The notes: generated by a model from the letters alone, not told the origin. 23,732 nucleotides of DNA from an uncultured Clostridia bacterium (GCA_934122235.1 CAKOWE010000019.1:1-23732); one strand, 5' to 3'; positions 1 to 7,838 are shown, counted from the first letter of the stretch. Numbers and translations: made by a program.

Positions 1-774
1 ATACAGATTGCAAAAATAGTATTATCAAATGTATTAAAACAAAGTAAAGAATATATTTTGATAAATGAAAAAGAAATTTTAGATTCAAAAATGTACGAAA
101 CATTTATGAAAAAAATAGAGCAAATATCATTAGGAATACCTATGCAATATGTTACAAATAAGCAAGAATTTATGGGAATGGAATTTTATATAGATGAAAA
201 CGTATTAGTACCAAGACCAGATACAGAAATATTAGTAGAAGAAGCTATATCTATAATAAAAAATAATAGTCAAAAATTAGTGTTAGATATGTGTACAGGA
301 AGCGGAGCTATAGCAGTATCTATCGCTAAGTATACCACTGTTGATAAAGTATACGCAGTTGATATAAGCCAAAATGCTTTAGAGGTTGCTATAAAAAATG
401 CTATAAAAAACAAAGTAGAAAATAAAATAAAATTTATAAACTCAAATATGTTTGAAAATCTAGAAATTGGTAAAAAATTTGATATGATTATTTCTAATCC
501 ACCATATATAGAAACAAAAATTATACCAACATTATCAAAGCAAGTACAAAAAGAACCTTATATAGCTTTAGACGGTGGAGAAGATGGGCTAAATTTTTAT
601 AGAAATTTAGCGATAAATGCTAAAAAATATCTAACAAATAGTGGAGTGTTAGCGCTAGAAATAGGTTATAACCAAAGAGAATCTGTTATAAATCTATTAA
701 GAGATAAATTTGCAAATGTGTGTTGCAAAAAAGATTTATCTGGAAATGATAGAGTTATCATTTGTAGTAATTAA
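1..774 (+). CDS. prmC: Release factor glutamine methyltransferase PrmC, 5' end cut by the window edge
   Basis: PrmC uses S-adenosylmethionine to methylate the glutamine of the GGQ motif in release factors RF1 and RF2 in the cytoplasm. The reading frame is open from base 1, and the residues coded before the TTG at 58 look like the end of the PrmC N-terminal helical domain, so the true start lies upstream of the window. The SAM-binding loop reads VLDMCTGSGAIAVSIA (about 283-330) and the catalytic NPPY motif is at 496-507, preceded by IIS as usual for the family. The C-terminus (LSGNDRVIIC) also matches the family. whiA follows after 44 bases. Family assignment is firm; only the start is missing. 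Confidence 0.95.
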   Translation: MQIAKIVLSNVLKQSKEYILINEKEILDSKMYETFMKKIEQISLGIPMQYVTNKQEFMGMEFYIDENVLVPRPDTEILVEEAISIIKNNSQKLVLDMCTGSGAIAVSIAKYTTVDKVYAVDISQNALEVAIKNAIKNKVENKIKFINSNMFENLEIGKKFDMIISNPPYIETKIIPTLSKQVQKEPYIALDGGEDGLNFYRNLAINAKKYLTNSGVLALEIGYNQRESVINLLRDKFANVCCKKDLSGNDRVIICSN

Positions 775-818
775 TTCTAATATAACAATAAGACCAATAT
801 CAGAAAGGAGAATAAACA

Positions 819-1460
819 ATGTCTTTTTCAATGGATTTAAAACAAGAATTGCTGAACCAAAAAGTTTGGGACTCAAAAAGCAGTATGAAACAAGTTGAAC
901 AAATAGATAGAATTTGTGTAAGAGAAGCATTTATAGAAAAAGGGTTTATCAATGATCCAAATAAAAGTTATCACTTAGAAATATTATTAAAAACAAATGA
1001 AAAAGCACAAGAAATAAAAGAAATATTGCGTAAATATTACATAAATTCTAAAATTATAATAAAGAATAAACAGTACATGATATACATAAAGGATGGAGAA
1101 GAAATATCTAAATTTTTAGCATTTGTTGGAGCAAATACTGCAATGTTAAAATATGAAGAAATAAGAGTTATAAGGGAAACAAAAAATAATATAAATAGAT
1201 TGGTAAATTGTGAAACAGCAAATTTAAATAAAACAATAAATGCATCAGTTATTCAAATAGAAGATATAAATTTAATAAAGAAAATGAATAAGTTTGACGA
1301 TTTGCCAAAAGGGTTAAAAGAGATTGCAATAGCACGAGAAGAAAATCCCGATCTTACACTGGAGCAATTAGGACAAATTTTAACAGTTCCAATTGGAAAA
1401 TCAGGAGTAAACCATAGGTTAAAGAAAATACATGAAATTGCAGAGGAATTAAGAAAATGA
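819..1460 (+). CDS. whiA: Short WhiA-like DNA-binding protein (one LAGLIDADG half missing)
   Basis: WhiA is a DNA-binding regulator linked to cell division and, in actinomycetes, to sporulation. It is normally about 300-320 residues: a two-part LAGLIDADG-homing-endonuclease-like domain followed by a helix-turn-helix domain. This protein has 213 residues. Residues 1-12 (MSFSMDLKQELL) match the usual WhiA start. After a linker of about 20 residues it resumes at the second LAGLIDADG-like repeat (CVREAFIEKGFINDPNKSYH, about 33-52). The conserved NRLVNCETANLNKT stretch and the C-terminal helix-turn-helix ending KSGVNHRLKKIHEIAEEL are both intact. About 100 residues of the first half are therefore missing, with no stop or frameshift visible. 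An AGAAAGGAG ribosome binding site precedes the ATG. It overlaps hemW by 4 bases (ATGA). Confidence 0.88.
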   Translation: MSFSMDLKQELLNQKVWDSKSSMKQVEQIDRICVREAFIEKGFINDPNKSYHLEILLKTNEKAQEIKEILRKYYINSKIIIKNKQYMIYIKDGEEISKFLAFVGANTAMLKYEEIRVIRETKNNINRLVNCETANLNKTINASVIQIEDINLIKKMNKFDDLPKGLKEIAIAREENPDLTLEQLGQILTVPIGKSGVNHRLKKIHEIAEELRK

Positions 1461-2584
1461 GGGGAATATATATACATATACCATTTTGTAAGAAGAAATG
1501 TTATTATTGTGATTTTATATCTTATGCAAGTAGAGAGTGTATGGTATTAGATTATATTAGTGCACTAAAAAAGGAAATAATGTATACATTAAAGAAGACA
1601 GATAAAATAGATACAATATATATAGGTGGAGGGACACCGTCAGTAATAGAGTGCAAATATATAAAAGAAATATTAGAAGAGATTTATAAAATAATAGGAT
1701 ACGATAAAAACAGAGAAGTAACAATAGAAATAAACCCAGGAACAGTAACTCAAGAAAAAATAAAAGAATATAAGAAAATAAATATAAATAGAATAAGCAT
1801 AGGGTTACAATCAACTAATAATAAATTATTAAAAGATATTGGAAGAATACATACATATGAGCAATTTAAAGAAACATATGAGTTAGTGAAAAATGAAAAT
1901 TTTGAGAATATAAATGTAGATTTAATGTTGGCGTTACCGAATCAAACTTTAGAAGATTTAGAAGAGAGTTTAAAAGATGTAATAAAATTGAATCCTACCC
2001 ATATTTCTGTGTATTCATTGATTCTTGAAGAGAAAACAAAAATGTATGAGATGGTTAATAAAAAAGAGGTAGAGTTACCAAGTGAGGATTTAGAAAGACA
2101 AATGTACTGGAAAACTAAAGAAATGTTAGAAAAAGCTGGATTTGTACATTATGAAATATCAAATTTTGCAAAAAAAGGTTATGAATCTAAGCATAATAGT
2201 AATTGCTGGAATCAACAAGAATATTATGGATTTGGACTTGCTGCACACTCATATATAAATAATATGAGATATTCTAATACAGAAAATTTAGAAGAGTATA
2301 TACAATTCATTAAAGAAGAAAAATATAATAAGGTAAAAAGCATCCACGAAATTCAAACTAAAAAATCAAAAATGAAAGAATATATGATGTTAAAATTAAG
2401 AACAATAGAAGGAATTGAAATAAAAGAATATAAAAAAAAGTTTCAAGAAAATCCATTGTATATATATAAAAATGAAATAGAAAAATTAACCAAAAATGAA
2501 TTGGTAGAGGTAGATGGAGATTATATAAAATTAACTAATAAGGGGTTAGATTTTGCAAACGAAGTGTGGCAAGAATTTATATAA
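1457..2584 (+). CDS. hemW: HemW-type radical SAM protein (HemN-like haem chaperone)
   Basis: HemW is a radical SAM protein of the oxygen-independent coproporphyrinogen III oxidase family. Members of the HemW branch are thought to bind and insert haem, not to decarboxylate coproporphyrinogen. The protein has 375 residues. The [4Fe-4S] motif is CKKKCYYC at residues 11-18, and the next residue pair is Asp-Phe, without the fourth cysteine found in true HemN; that favours HemW. A SAM-binding IGGGTPS motif follows near residue 56. The HemN C-terminal domain is present. The ATG lies inside the last codons of whiA, which suggests translational coupling. Hemes or haem enzymes are not otherwise evident here, so the acceptor is unknown. 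Confidence 0.92.
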   Translation: MRGIYIHIPFCKKKCYYCDFISYASRECMVLDYISALKKEIMYTLKKTDKIDTIYIGGGTPSVIECKYIKEILEEIYKIIGYDKNREVTIEINPGTVTQEKIKEYKKININRISIGLQSTNNKLLKDIGRIHTYEQFKETYELVKNENFENINVDLMLALPNQTLEDLEESLKDVIKLNPTHISVYSLILEEKTKMYEMVNKKEVELPSEDLERQMYWKTKEMLEKAGFVHYEISNFAKKGYESKHNSNCWNQQEYYGFGLAAHSYINNMRYSNTENLEEYIQFIKEEKYNKVKSIHEIQTKKSKMKEYMMLKLRTIEGIEIKEYKKKFQENPLYIYKNEIEKLTKNELVEVDGDYIKLTNKGLDFANEVWQEFI

Positions 2585-2654
2585 ATTAATTAATATATTA
2601 TATAATAAAAAAGTATTGTAAAAAACTGGATATTTATGTAAATTTATGGTAAAA

Positions 2655-2682
2655 TATAATAGAGATTTAAATAAAGGAGTGG
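2655..2682 (+). promoter_or_regulatory. Possible sigma-A -10 box and ribosome binding site for the gene at 2687
   Basis: A perfect TATAAT lies at 2655-2660 and AAAGGAGTGG at 2673-2682. The best -35 candidate, TTTATG at 2633-2638 (16-base spacer), is poor. The 102-base gap after hemW and this -10 box suggest that the downstream gene has its own promoter. Confidence 0.4.
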
Positions 2683-2686
2683 AAAT

Positions 2687-3574
2687 ATGAAAAAAGAAGA
2701 TGATGTACTTGGAATTTCTGGTTCTGGATATGAGTATATGAAAGTACCAAAAGAACAAGAATCATTAAAAGCAAAGCTTATTGAATTTTATAATATGAGA
2801 AATTTCTTAGCAAAAATAGCAAGTAGTAGAACGATGGCAGAGTTTCAAAATAGTGATAAGAAATTAAAATTTATTAATTATGGAGATACAGAGCTTGTAT
2901 ATGTCTTATCAGTTGGAGATAAAAACTATACAATGGTAGTAGGACAACCAGTTACAGAATTTGGAGTAGTAAAGAGAGAATATGATAATTTAAAAAATTT
3001 AGGCAAAGATAATAGATCAATAGTAATTGAACCAATGCAATATTTTAAAGACGAAGAAGGTAAAAGAGAATTATATGTTGCACCTTATGTATATCAAGCA
3101 AGAAGCATTGGAGTATTAAATGAGCAATGGGGAGTATGGGTGCCTGATCCTAAATATCACTTTAAAGAATTTGAACCAGAAGAAAGTTCAGTAATAAATT
3201 CGAGTATGATTGCATTGCTTGTAAAGTTATATAATGATAAAGAAAAATTAGGAATAGGTGCTTGTAAACTTGGTGGAGGAGATTTTATTCTTGAAAAAGG
3301 TTTTGAAGATGAAGAAATTACTTATGAAAATGTGTTAAAAAGAATGAAACTTACAGCTGCTAGAGAATTATTACCAATGAGTTTAGATGAATATGTTAAT
3401 AAAATAAAAGAAGAATTTCAACAGAGAACTTACTACAAAAAAGAAAGCGAACGAGATACTTCAATATTAATTAACCACAAATTGCGAGTACCAATGACTT
3501 TAGAAGAAATTGAAAAGGGTATTGAATTAGGATATGCACTTAGGGAACGAGAAAAAAGTCAAACAGTAAAATAA
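2687..3574 (+). CDS. Uncharacterised 295-residue cytoplasmic protein, perhaps kinase-like fold
   Basis: I do not recognise this protein with confidence. It has no signal peptide or membrane segment and is rich in charged residues. The middle part faintly resembles the small lobe of a protein-kinase or aminoglycoside-phosphotransferase fold: a beta-rich stretch (about 60-90), an REYDNLKNL helix (about 102-110) that could be helix C, and a YVAPYVYQARSIG segment (about 128-140) where a hinge would be. Further on, a glycine-rich GACKLGGGDFIL (about 191-202) sits where a catalytic loop might lie, but there is no clear HxD or DFG motif. It stands alone between hemW and pdaA with a good ribosome binding site. 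The fold suggestion is inference only; the gene itself is secure. Confidence 0.7.
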   Translation: MKKEDDVLGISGSGYEYMKVPKEQESLKAKLIEFYNMRNFLAKIASSRTMAEFQNSDKKLKFINYGDTELVYVLSVGDKNYTMVVGQPVTEFGVVKREYDNLKNLGKDNRSIVIEPMQYFKDEEGKRELYVAPYVYQARSIGVLNEQWGVWVPDPKYHFKEFEPEESSVINSSMIALLVKLYNDKEKLGIGACKLGGGDFILEKGFEDEEITYENVLKRMKLTAARELLPMSLDEYVNKIKEEFQQRTYYKKESERDTSILINHKLRVPMTLEEIEKGIELGYALREREKSQTVK

Positions 3575-3666
3575 AATTAGTAATATTTTATTTATGAATA
3601 ATATAAGTAATGTGTTAATAGAATAAATAATGAAACAGAATGTTTAATAATACAAGGAGGAAATAT

Positions 3667-4497
3667 ATGAAAATAAAATCTATTAATTCATTACTTGCAA
3701 TTGCGCTTGGTGTAATTACAATAGTATTTACAGTAAGTATAATAAATTCGAAAGATGATAAGATCTTACAAACTAATGCTACAGTGGTAAATGAAAGTGC
3801 ACAGTTAAGCAATAAAAAGATTGGCTGGGGTATAAAAAGAAATGATAACCATGAACAACCAGATTTAGGAAGTAATAATAGGACTTTAATAGAACAATAT
3901 AATGGAATTGCGATAGGAAATAAAGATGATAAATATGTGTATTTAACTTTTGATGAAGGATATGAAGCGGGATATACATCACAAATATTGGATATACTAA
4001 AAGAAAACGAAGTAAAAGCAACTTTTTTTATAACGGCTCACTATGTAAATAGTCAGCCAGATTTAGTAAAAAGAATGATTGATGAAGGACATATAATAGG
4101 TAATCATACTGTAAATCATTATAGTATGCCAGATTTGACTGATGAAAAAATAAAAACTGAAGTCCAAGAATTGCATACTGCAATATATAATAAATTTGGA
4201 TACGAAATGAAATATTTAAGACCACCAATGGGAGAATATAGTCAAAGAACATTGAATACAATACAATCTTTAGGTTATACAACTGTAATGTGGAGTTTTG
4301 CTTATGATGATTGGGATGAAAAGAAGCAAGGTAGAGAAAATTATGCAAAAGAAAAAATACTAGGAAATGTGCATAATGGCGCGGTAATATTATTACATGG
4401 GAATTCAAAAGATAATGCAAATGCATTAGATTATTGTATAAAAGAAATAAAAAAAATGGGATATGAATTTAAAAGCTTAGATGAATTTAAAAAATAG
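3667..4497 (+). CDS. pdaA: PdaA-type polysaccharide deacetylase (muramic delta-lactam formation in spore cortex)
   Basis: PdaA removes the N-acetyl group from muramic acid during formation of muramic delta-lactam in spore cortex peptidoglycan, which lets germination enzymes recognise the cortex. The start at 3667 is chosen because AAGGAGG at 3654-3660 is correctly spaced; an in-frame ATG at 3640 lies upstream of it. The protein has 276 residues: an N-terminal membrane anchor or signal (about 9-27), then a NodB domain. Visible motifs are TFDEGYE (94-100), where PdaA proteins carry a substitution for the second Asp of TFDDG, GNHTVNH (145-151) with the metal-binding histidines, LRPP (184-187) and ILLHGNSKDNA (241-251). 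A TGAATA hexamer at 3595-3600 resembles a sigma-G -35 box, but no convincing -10 box follows. Confidence 0.92.
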   Translation: MKIKSINSLLAIALGVITIVFTVSIINSKDDKILQTNATVVNESAQLSNKKIGWGIKRNDNHEQPDLGSNNRTLIEQYNGIAIGNKDDKYVYLTFDEGYEAGYTSQILDILKENEVKATFFITAHYVNSQPDLVKRMIDEGHIIGNHTVNHYSMPDLTDEKIKTEVQELHTAIYNKFGYEMKYLRPPMGEYSQRTLNTIQSLGYTTVMWSFAYDDWDEKKQGRENYAKEKILGNVHNGAVILLHGNSKDNANALDYCIKEIKKMGYEFKSLDEFKK

Positions 4498-4503
4498 AAA
4501 TTC

Positions 4504-4542
4504 ACACCTTTTATATATTTGAAATATAATATATTGAGGTGT
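4504..4542 (+). promoter_or_regulatory. Inverted repeat covering the cysE ribosome binding site
   Basis: ACACCTT (4504-4510) can pair with GAGGTGT (4536-4542; one G-U pair). GAGGTG is the apparent ribosome binding site for the ATG at 4548. A small AT-only stem can form inside the loop. The helix is short, so this is a weak candidate for translational control. Confidence 0.3.
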
Positions 4543-4547
4543 AGCAT

Positions 4548-5073
4548 ATGTTTTCTGGAATTAGAAAGTTATATTTAGATGCACAAAACATAAAAGAAAA
4601 AGATCCTGCAACCAAAAATATTTTAGAGGTAATTCTTTTATATCCAGGATATCATGCTTTAATATATCATAGGATAGCACATAAATTTTATAAAATGAAA
4701 TTATTTTTTGTTGCTAGATTAATATCACAAATTTCAAGATTTTTGACAGGAATAGAAATTCATCCTGGTGCACAAATAGGAGATAGGTTGTTTATAGACC
4801 ATGGAATGGGAATTGTAATAGGAGAAACTGCAGTTGTACGGAAATGATTGTACAATATACCACCAAGTTACATTGGGAGGAACAGGAAAAGATAAAAATA
4901 AAAGGCACCCAACACTTGGCAACAATGTAATGGTTGGAACTGGTGCTAGAGTATTAGGACCCATAAGTATAGGAAATAATGTAAAAATAGGTGCAAGTGC
5001 AGTTGTGTTAAAAGATGTGCAAGATAATGTGACTGTTGTTGGAATTCCTGCAAAAGTCGTAAAGACAAATTAA
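4548..5073 (+). pseudogene. cysE: Serine O-acetyltransferase (CysE) interrupted by a frameshift
   Basis: CysE transfers acetyl from acetyl-CoA to L-serine, the first step of cysteine synthesis. The frame opening at ATG 4548 codes the N-terminal helical part and the first hexapeptide repeats (IHPGAQIGDRLFIDHGMGIV), then stops at 4845-4847. The next frame continues the same protein (YGNDCTIYHQVTLGGTG... VVGIPAKVV) to 5073. Joining the two at about 4836-4839 gives a complete short-type SAT of roughly 176 residues. Family proteins would need Val-Tyr here, coded GTATAC, but the DNA has GTAC; a loss of two bases (TA) explains the shift. The catalytic His-containing DHGMG and the TLGGTG motif are otherwise intact. 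It may be a recent mutation or a sequencing or assembly error. Confidence 0.88.
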
Positions 5074-5094
5074 AACAATATAAATGCATAAAAT

Positions 5095-5150
5095 AACCAC
5101 GTTTGGAAAAAATAAATTAAAACATATTTTTTCTAAAGGTGGTTTTATTT
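5095..5150 (+). promoter_or_regulatory. 20-bp hairpin containing the sleB ribosome binding site, with U-rich tail
   Basis: Bases 5095-5114 pair with 5125-5144 at 19 of 20 positions (one G-G mismatch at 5101/5138, one G-U pair at 5105/5134), leaving a 10-base loop. The sleB ribosome binding site AAAGGTGG (5135-5142) lies wholly in the 3' arm. TTTATTT follows at once, so the same element could end transcripts coming from cysE. It thus either terminates read-through or hides the sleB start in read-through RNA, or both. Confidence 0.65.
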
Positions 5151-5846
5151 ATGCTAAATAAAATAAAGGCAATGAAAAAGCAAAAAAAAATAATGGCAAT
5201 CATATTAATTATTGCTATGATTGTATATTTATCATATAATATTTTTTTAAGAGAAGCAACATATGGATTGTCTAAATATGGCTCAAGAGGTAATGAAGTA
5301 ATACAAATACAAACAAAATTAAAAAGATGGGGATATTATAGTGGAAACATTGATGGAATATATGGTAGCCAAACAGTACAAGCGGTTAAGTGGTTTCAAA
5401 GAAAGAATGGATTAACAGTAGATGGAATAGCAGGTACTAAAACATTGGCAGCAATGGGAATATTTAATTCAACAAGTAACTCAACTACTAATAATTCAAC
5501 AGATTTAAATTTGTTGGCTAGACTTGTATATGGAGAAGCTAGAGGAGAACCATATTCTGGACAAGTTGCTGTTGCAGCTGTAGTTTTAAATAGAGTAAAA
5601 AGTTCATCATTTCCCAATACTGTTGCTGGGGTAATATATCAGTCAGGTGCATTTGATGTAGTAAGCGATGGACAAATTAATATGACTCCTAATTCTACTG
5701 CAATAAAAGCGGCACAAGATGCTATAAATGGTTGGGATCCTTCTTATGGAGCAATTTACTACTTTAATCCAAACACAGCTACTAATAAATGGATTTGGTC
5801 AAGACCAGTAACTGTTGTAATAGGAAATCATAGATTTTGCAAATAA
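5151..5846 (+). CDS. sleB: SleB-type spore cortex-lytic enzyme
   Basis: SleB is a lytic transglycosylase that degrades spore cortex peptidoglycan, recognising muramic delta-lactam during germination. The start at ATG 5151 is preferred over the upstream in-frame GTG at 5139, because AAAGGTGG at 5135-5142 is then correctly placed. The protein has 231 residues: a basic N-terminus with one membrane segment (about 15-33), a PG_binding_1 domain (about 40-100, GSRGNEVIQIQTKL... DGIYGSQTVQAVKWFQ), a Ser/Asn/Thr linker, and a Hydrolase_2 domain (about 122-231). LLARLVYGEARGEPYSGQVA carries the expected catalytic Glu, and GAIYYFNP...WSRPV...IGNHRF is typical of the SleB C-terminus. Its cortex substrate depends on a PdaA-type enzyme, and pdaA lies two genes upstream. 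Confidence 0.93.
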   Translation: MLNKIKAMKKQKKIMAIILIIAMIVYLSYNIFLREATYGLSKYGSRGNEVIQIQTKLKRWGYYSGNIDGIYGSQTVQAVKWFQRKNGLTVDGIAGTKTLAAMGIFNSTSNSTTNNSTDLNLLARLVYGEARGEPYSGQVAVAAVVLNRVKSSSFPNTVAGVIYQSGAFDVVSDGQINMTPNSTAIKAAQDAINGWDPSYGAIYYFNPNTATNKWIWSRPVTVVIGNHRFCK

Positions 5847-5889
5847 AAGTGTTTTTTACTATAACTATATTATAATTTATGTAACAAAG

Positions 5890-5913
5890 TAGGATGACTA
5901 AAAAGTCATCCTA
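5890..5913. terminator. Shared hairpin between convergent sleB and murC
   Basis: TAGGATGACT (5890-5899) and AGTCATCCTA (5904-5913) form a perfect 10-bp stem with an AAAA loop. It sits just beyond the murC stop and 44 bases after the sleB stop. The minus-strand side continues with ACTTTGTTAC, a modest U-tract. It probably serves both genes. Confidence 0.75.
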
Positions 5914-5917
5914 AAAA

Positions 5918-7306
5918 TTATCCACAAATTAATTTGCCAACTTGTTCAACTGTTCCTGCGCCAACTGTTAAAACGATATCATTTTCTTTGCAATTTTGTT
6001 TTATATAGTTTGAGATATTATTGAAATCTGAAATGTATATAGCATGTTTATCATAAAGTGTATTAAATCTATTTACTAGAGTTTCAGCAGTGATTCCATA
6101 GATATTTTTTTCCCTAGCAGCATATATATCTGTAATTATAACATTATCAAATAAATTCAAAGCTTTTGCAAAATCATCTAATAAATTTAAAGTTCTACTA
6201 TATGTATGTGGTTGGAAAATAATCCAAGATTTATTATATTTTTTATTTTTCATAGCATTTGCAATTGCTGTTATTTCTGTTGGATGGTGTGCATAATCAT
6301 CAAAAACGTTAATGTTGTTGTAAGTACCAACATATTCAAAACGTCTATGTGCTCCTGTAAATTTTGATAATGCAGTTTTTATATGAGTACGAGAAATTCC
6401 ATATTCATTGCATAAGCACATGCAAGCAAGTGCATTATATACATTGTGAACACCTGGAATATGTAATTTAAATTCACCATAATAGCAATTGTTATGATAA
6501 ACGTCAAATTTAGGAAAACCATTATCATCAAAAGATATATTTTTGGCAACGAAATTAGCTTTAGGATCTTCTAATGAATATGTTGCTGTTCTTGCTATAG
6601 TGTGGTTGCGTAAATCTAAACAGTTAGGGTCGTCAGCATTTAAAACAAGTAATCCATCTTTTGGAAGTATTTTAACATATTTTATAAATGCATTTTTTAT
6701 ATGTTCAAAATCTTTGAAGTAATCTAAATGATCATTATCTATATTTAGGATGACTTCAGCTCTAGTAGAAAATTTTAGAAAACTTTCTACATATTCACAA
6801 GCTTCTAATATAAAATAATCGCTGTTACCAACTCTATAATTACCACCAATTTGTTTTAACATAGCTCCAACTTGAATGGTTGGATCAAGACCGGCTTCTA
6901 TGAAGCAAAGAGAAACCATTGATGTCGTTGTTGTTTTTCCATGTGTACCTGAAATTCCGATAGTATTATGATAAATTTTAGTAATATATCCAACAAAGTC
7001 TCCTCTTTCAACAGTAGGAATATTGTTTTCTTTTGCAACAACTAATTCAGGGTCATCTGGTTTAATTGCGGCAGTATATACAACTAAATTAGCTTGTTTA
7101 ACAACTTCAGGATTACTACCGATAAAAACAGCGATGCCGTTTTTTTGAAGTTTATCTGTTATTTCACTTTGAGAAGAGTCTGAGCCAGTTATAACAACAC
7201 CCCAGTTGTGAAGAATTTCTGCTATACCACTCATGCTAACTCCACCAATACCTATCATATGTATATGTTTATATTTTATAATGTTTTCTAAACTTGAAAT
7301 ATCCAT
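5918..7306 (-). CDS. murC: UDP-N-acetylmuramate--L-alanine ligase MurC
   Basis: MurC adds L-alanine to UDP-N-acetylmuramic acid with ATP, the first amino-acid step of peptidoglycan precursor synthesis in the cytoplasm. The protein has 462 residues, the usual size. The N-terminal Rossmann motif is MIGIGGVSMSGIAEIL (17-32), the ATP-binding P-loop is GTHGKTTTT (120-128), and the central ligase signatures include EACEYVESFL and NIDNDHLDYF. The C-terminal domain has FDDYAHHPTEI and HTYSRT. On the minus strand AAGGTGTTGTT precedes the ATG. It faces sleB and diverges from spoVG. Confidence 0.97.
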   Translation of the reverse strand: MDISSLENIIKYKHIHMIGIGGVSMSGIAEILHNWGVVITGSDSSQSEITDKLQKNGIAVFIGSNPEVVKQANLVVYTAAIKPDDPELVVAKENNIPTVERGDFVGYITKIYHNTIGISGTHGKTTTTSMVSLCFIEAGLDPTIQVGAMLKQIGGNYRVGNSDYFILEACEYVESFLKFSTRAEVILNIDNDHLDYFKDFEHIKNAFIKYVKILPKDGLLVLNADDPNCLDLRNHTIARTATYSLEDPKANFVAKNISFDDNGFPKFDVYHNNCYYGEFKLHIPGVHNVYNALACMCLCNEYGISRTHIKTALSKFTGAHRRFEYVGTYNNINVFDDYAHHPTEITAIANAMKNKKYNKSWIIFQPHTYSRTLNLLDDFAKALNLFDNVIITDIYAAREKNIYGITAETLVNRFNTLYDKHAIYISDFNNISNYIKQNCKENDIVLTVGAGTVEQVGKLICG

Positions 7307-7335
7307 AACATAACAACACCTTTCTACAAGAAATT

Positions 7336-7364
7336 ATTATATACTTATTTACGTAATTTTTCAA
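7336..7364 (-). promoter_or_regulatory. Sigma-A promoter for murC
   Basis: Read on the minus strand: TTGAAA (-35, 7359-7364), a 17-base spacer, and a perfect TATAAT (-10, 7336-7341). The predicted start is near 7329, leaving a leader of about 25 bases before the murC ATG. Confidence 0.75.
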
Positions 7365-7453
7365 TATTATGTTACAAAAACTTTATTATATATAATATTA
7401 AAGTGATTATAAAAATGTTAAATATAAAAAATAATTAATAATTGTAAAAACAA

Positions 7454-7482
7454 GAAGGAAAAAAGTTTTTTTTGGCGAATAA
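7454..7482 (+). promoter_or_regulatory. Sigma-H promoter of spoVG
   Basis: GAAGGAAAA (7454-7462), an 11-base spacer and GGCGAATAA (7474-7482) match the Bacillus subtilis sigma-H consensus RnAGGAwWW-N11/12-RnnGAATww at every defined position. Sigma-H control of spoVG is classical in B. subtilis. A small hairpin, GTACAT/ATGTAC at 7490-7508, would lie at the 5' end of the transcript. Confidence 0.85.
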
Positions 7483-7545
7483 TATATTCGTACATAAAAA
7501 GGATGTACAATTTTATTAAAACTTTGGAAGGCGGTGCACGTAAAG

Positions 7546-7821
7546 ATGCAAATAACAGATGTACGTTTAAGAAAAGTAAATTCTGAAAACAGAATGAAAG
7601 CAGTTGCTTCTGTAACATTTGATAATGAATTTGTAATTCATGACATAAAAGTTATAGAAAGTCAAAATGGATTATTCATAGCTATGCCAAGCAGAAAAAC
7701 TCCAAACGGAGAATTCAAAGATATAGCTCATCCAATTAATGCTGAAACAAGGGAAAAAATTCAAAAAGCTATATTAGAAGCTTTTGATGCTCCTGAAAGT
7801 GAAACAGCTGAAGAAGAATAA
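7546..7821 (+). CDS. spoVG: SpoVG, septation and sporulation regulator
   Basis: SpoVG is a small nucleic-acid-binding protein that influences asymmetric septation, sporulation and, in several Firmicutes, virulence and wall traits. The chosen start, ATG 7546, gives MQITDVRLRKV, the conserved SpoVG N-terminus; the in-frame GTG at 7534 falls inside the ribosome binding site GGAAGGCGGTG (7526-7536). The protein has 91 residues. The core KAVASVTFDNEFVIHDIKVI and the MPSRKTPNGEFKDIAHPI motif are typical, with an acidic C-terminal tail. It is followed by a strong terminator, so it is probably monocistronic under sigma-H. Confidence 0.96.
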   Translation: MQITDVRLRKVNSENRMKAVASVTFDNEFVIHDIKVIESQNGLFIAMPSRKTPNGEFKDIAHPINAETREKIQKAILEAFDAPESETAEEE

Positions 7822-7838
7822 TCTAATTTTTAATATAT

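Noticed and set aside
4028..4426. 132-residue open frame on the minus strand
   Set aside because: It lies wholly within pdaA, in antisense, with an implausible His/Leu/Tyr-rich composition.
5085..5094. TGCATAAAAT as a sporulation sigma -10 or -35 box for sleB
   Set aside because: Single half-sites resemble sigma-G or sigma-E boxes, but no partner box is found at an acceptable distance.
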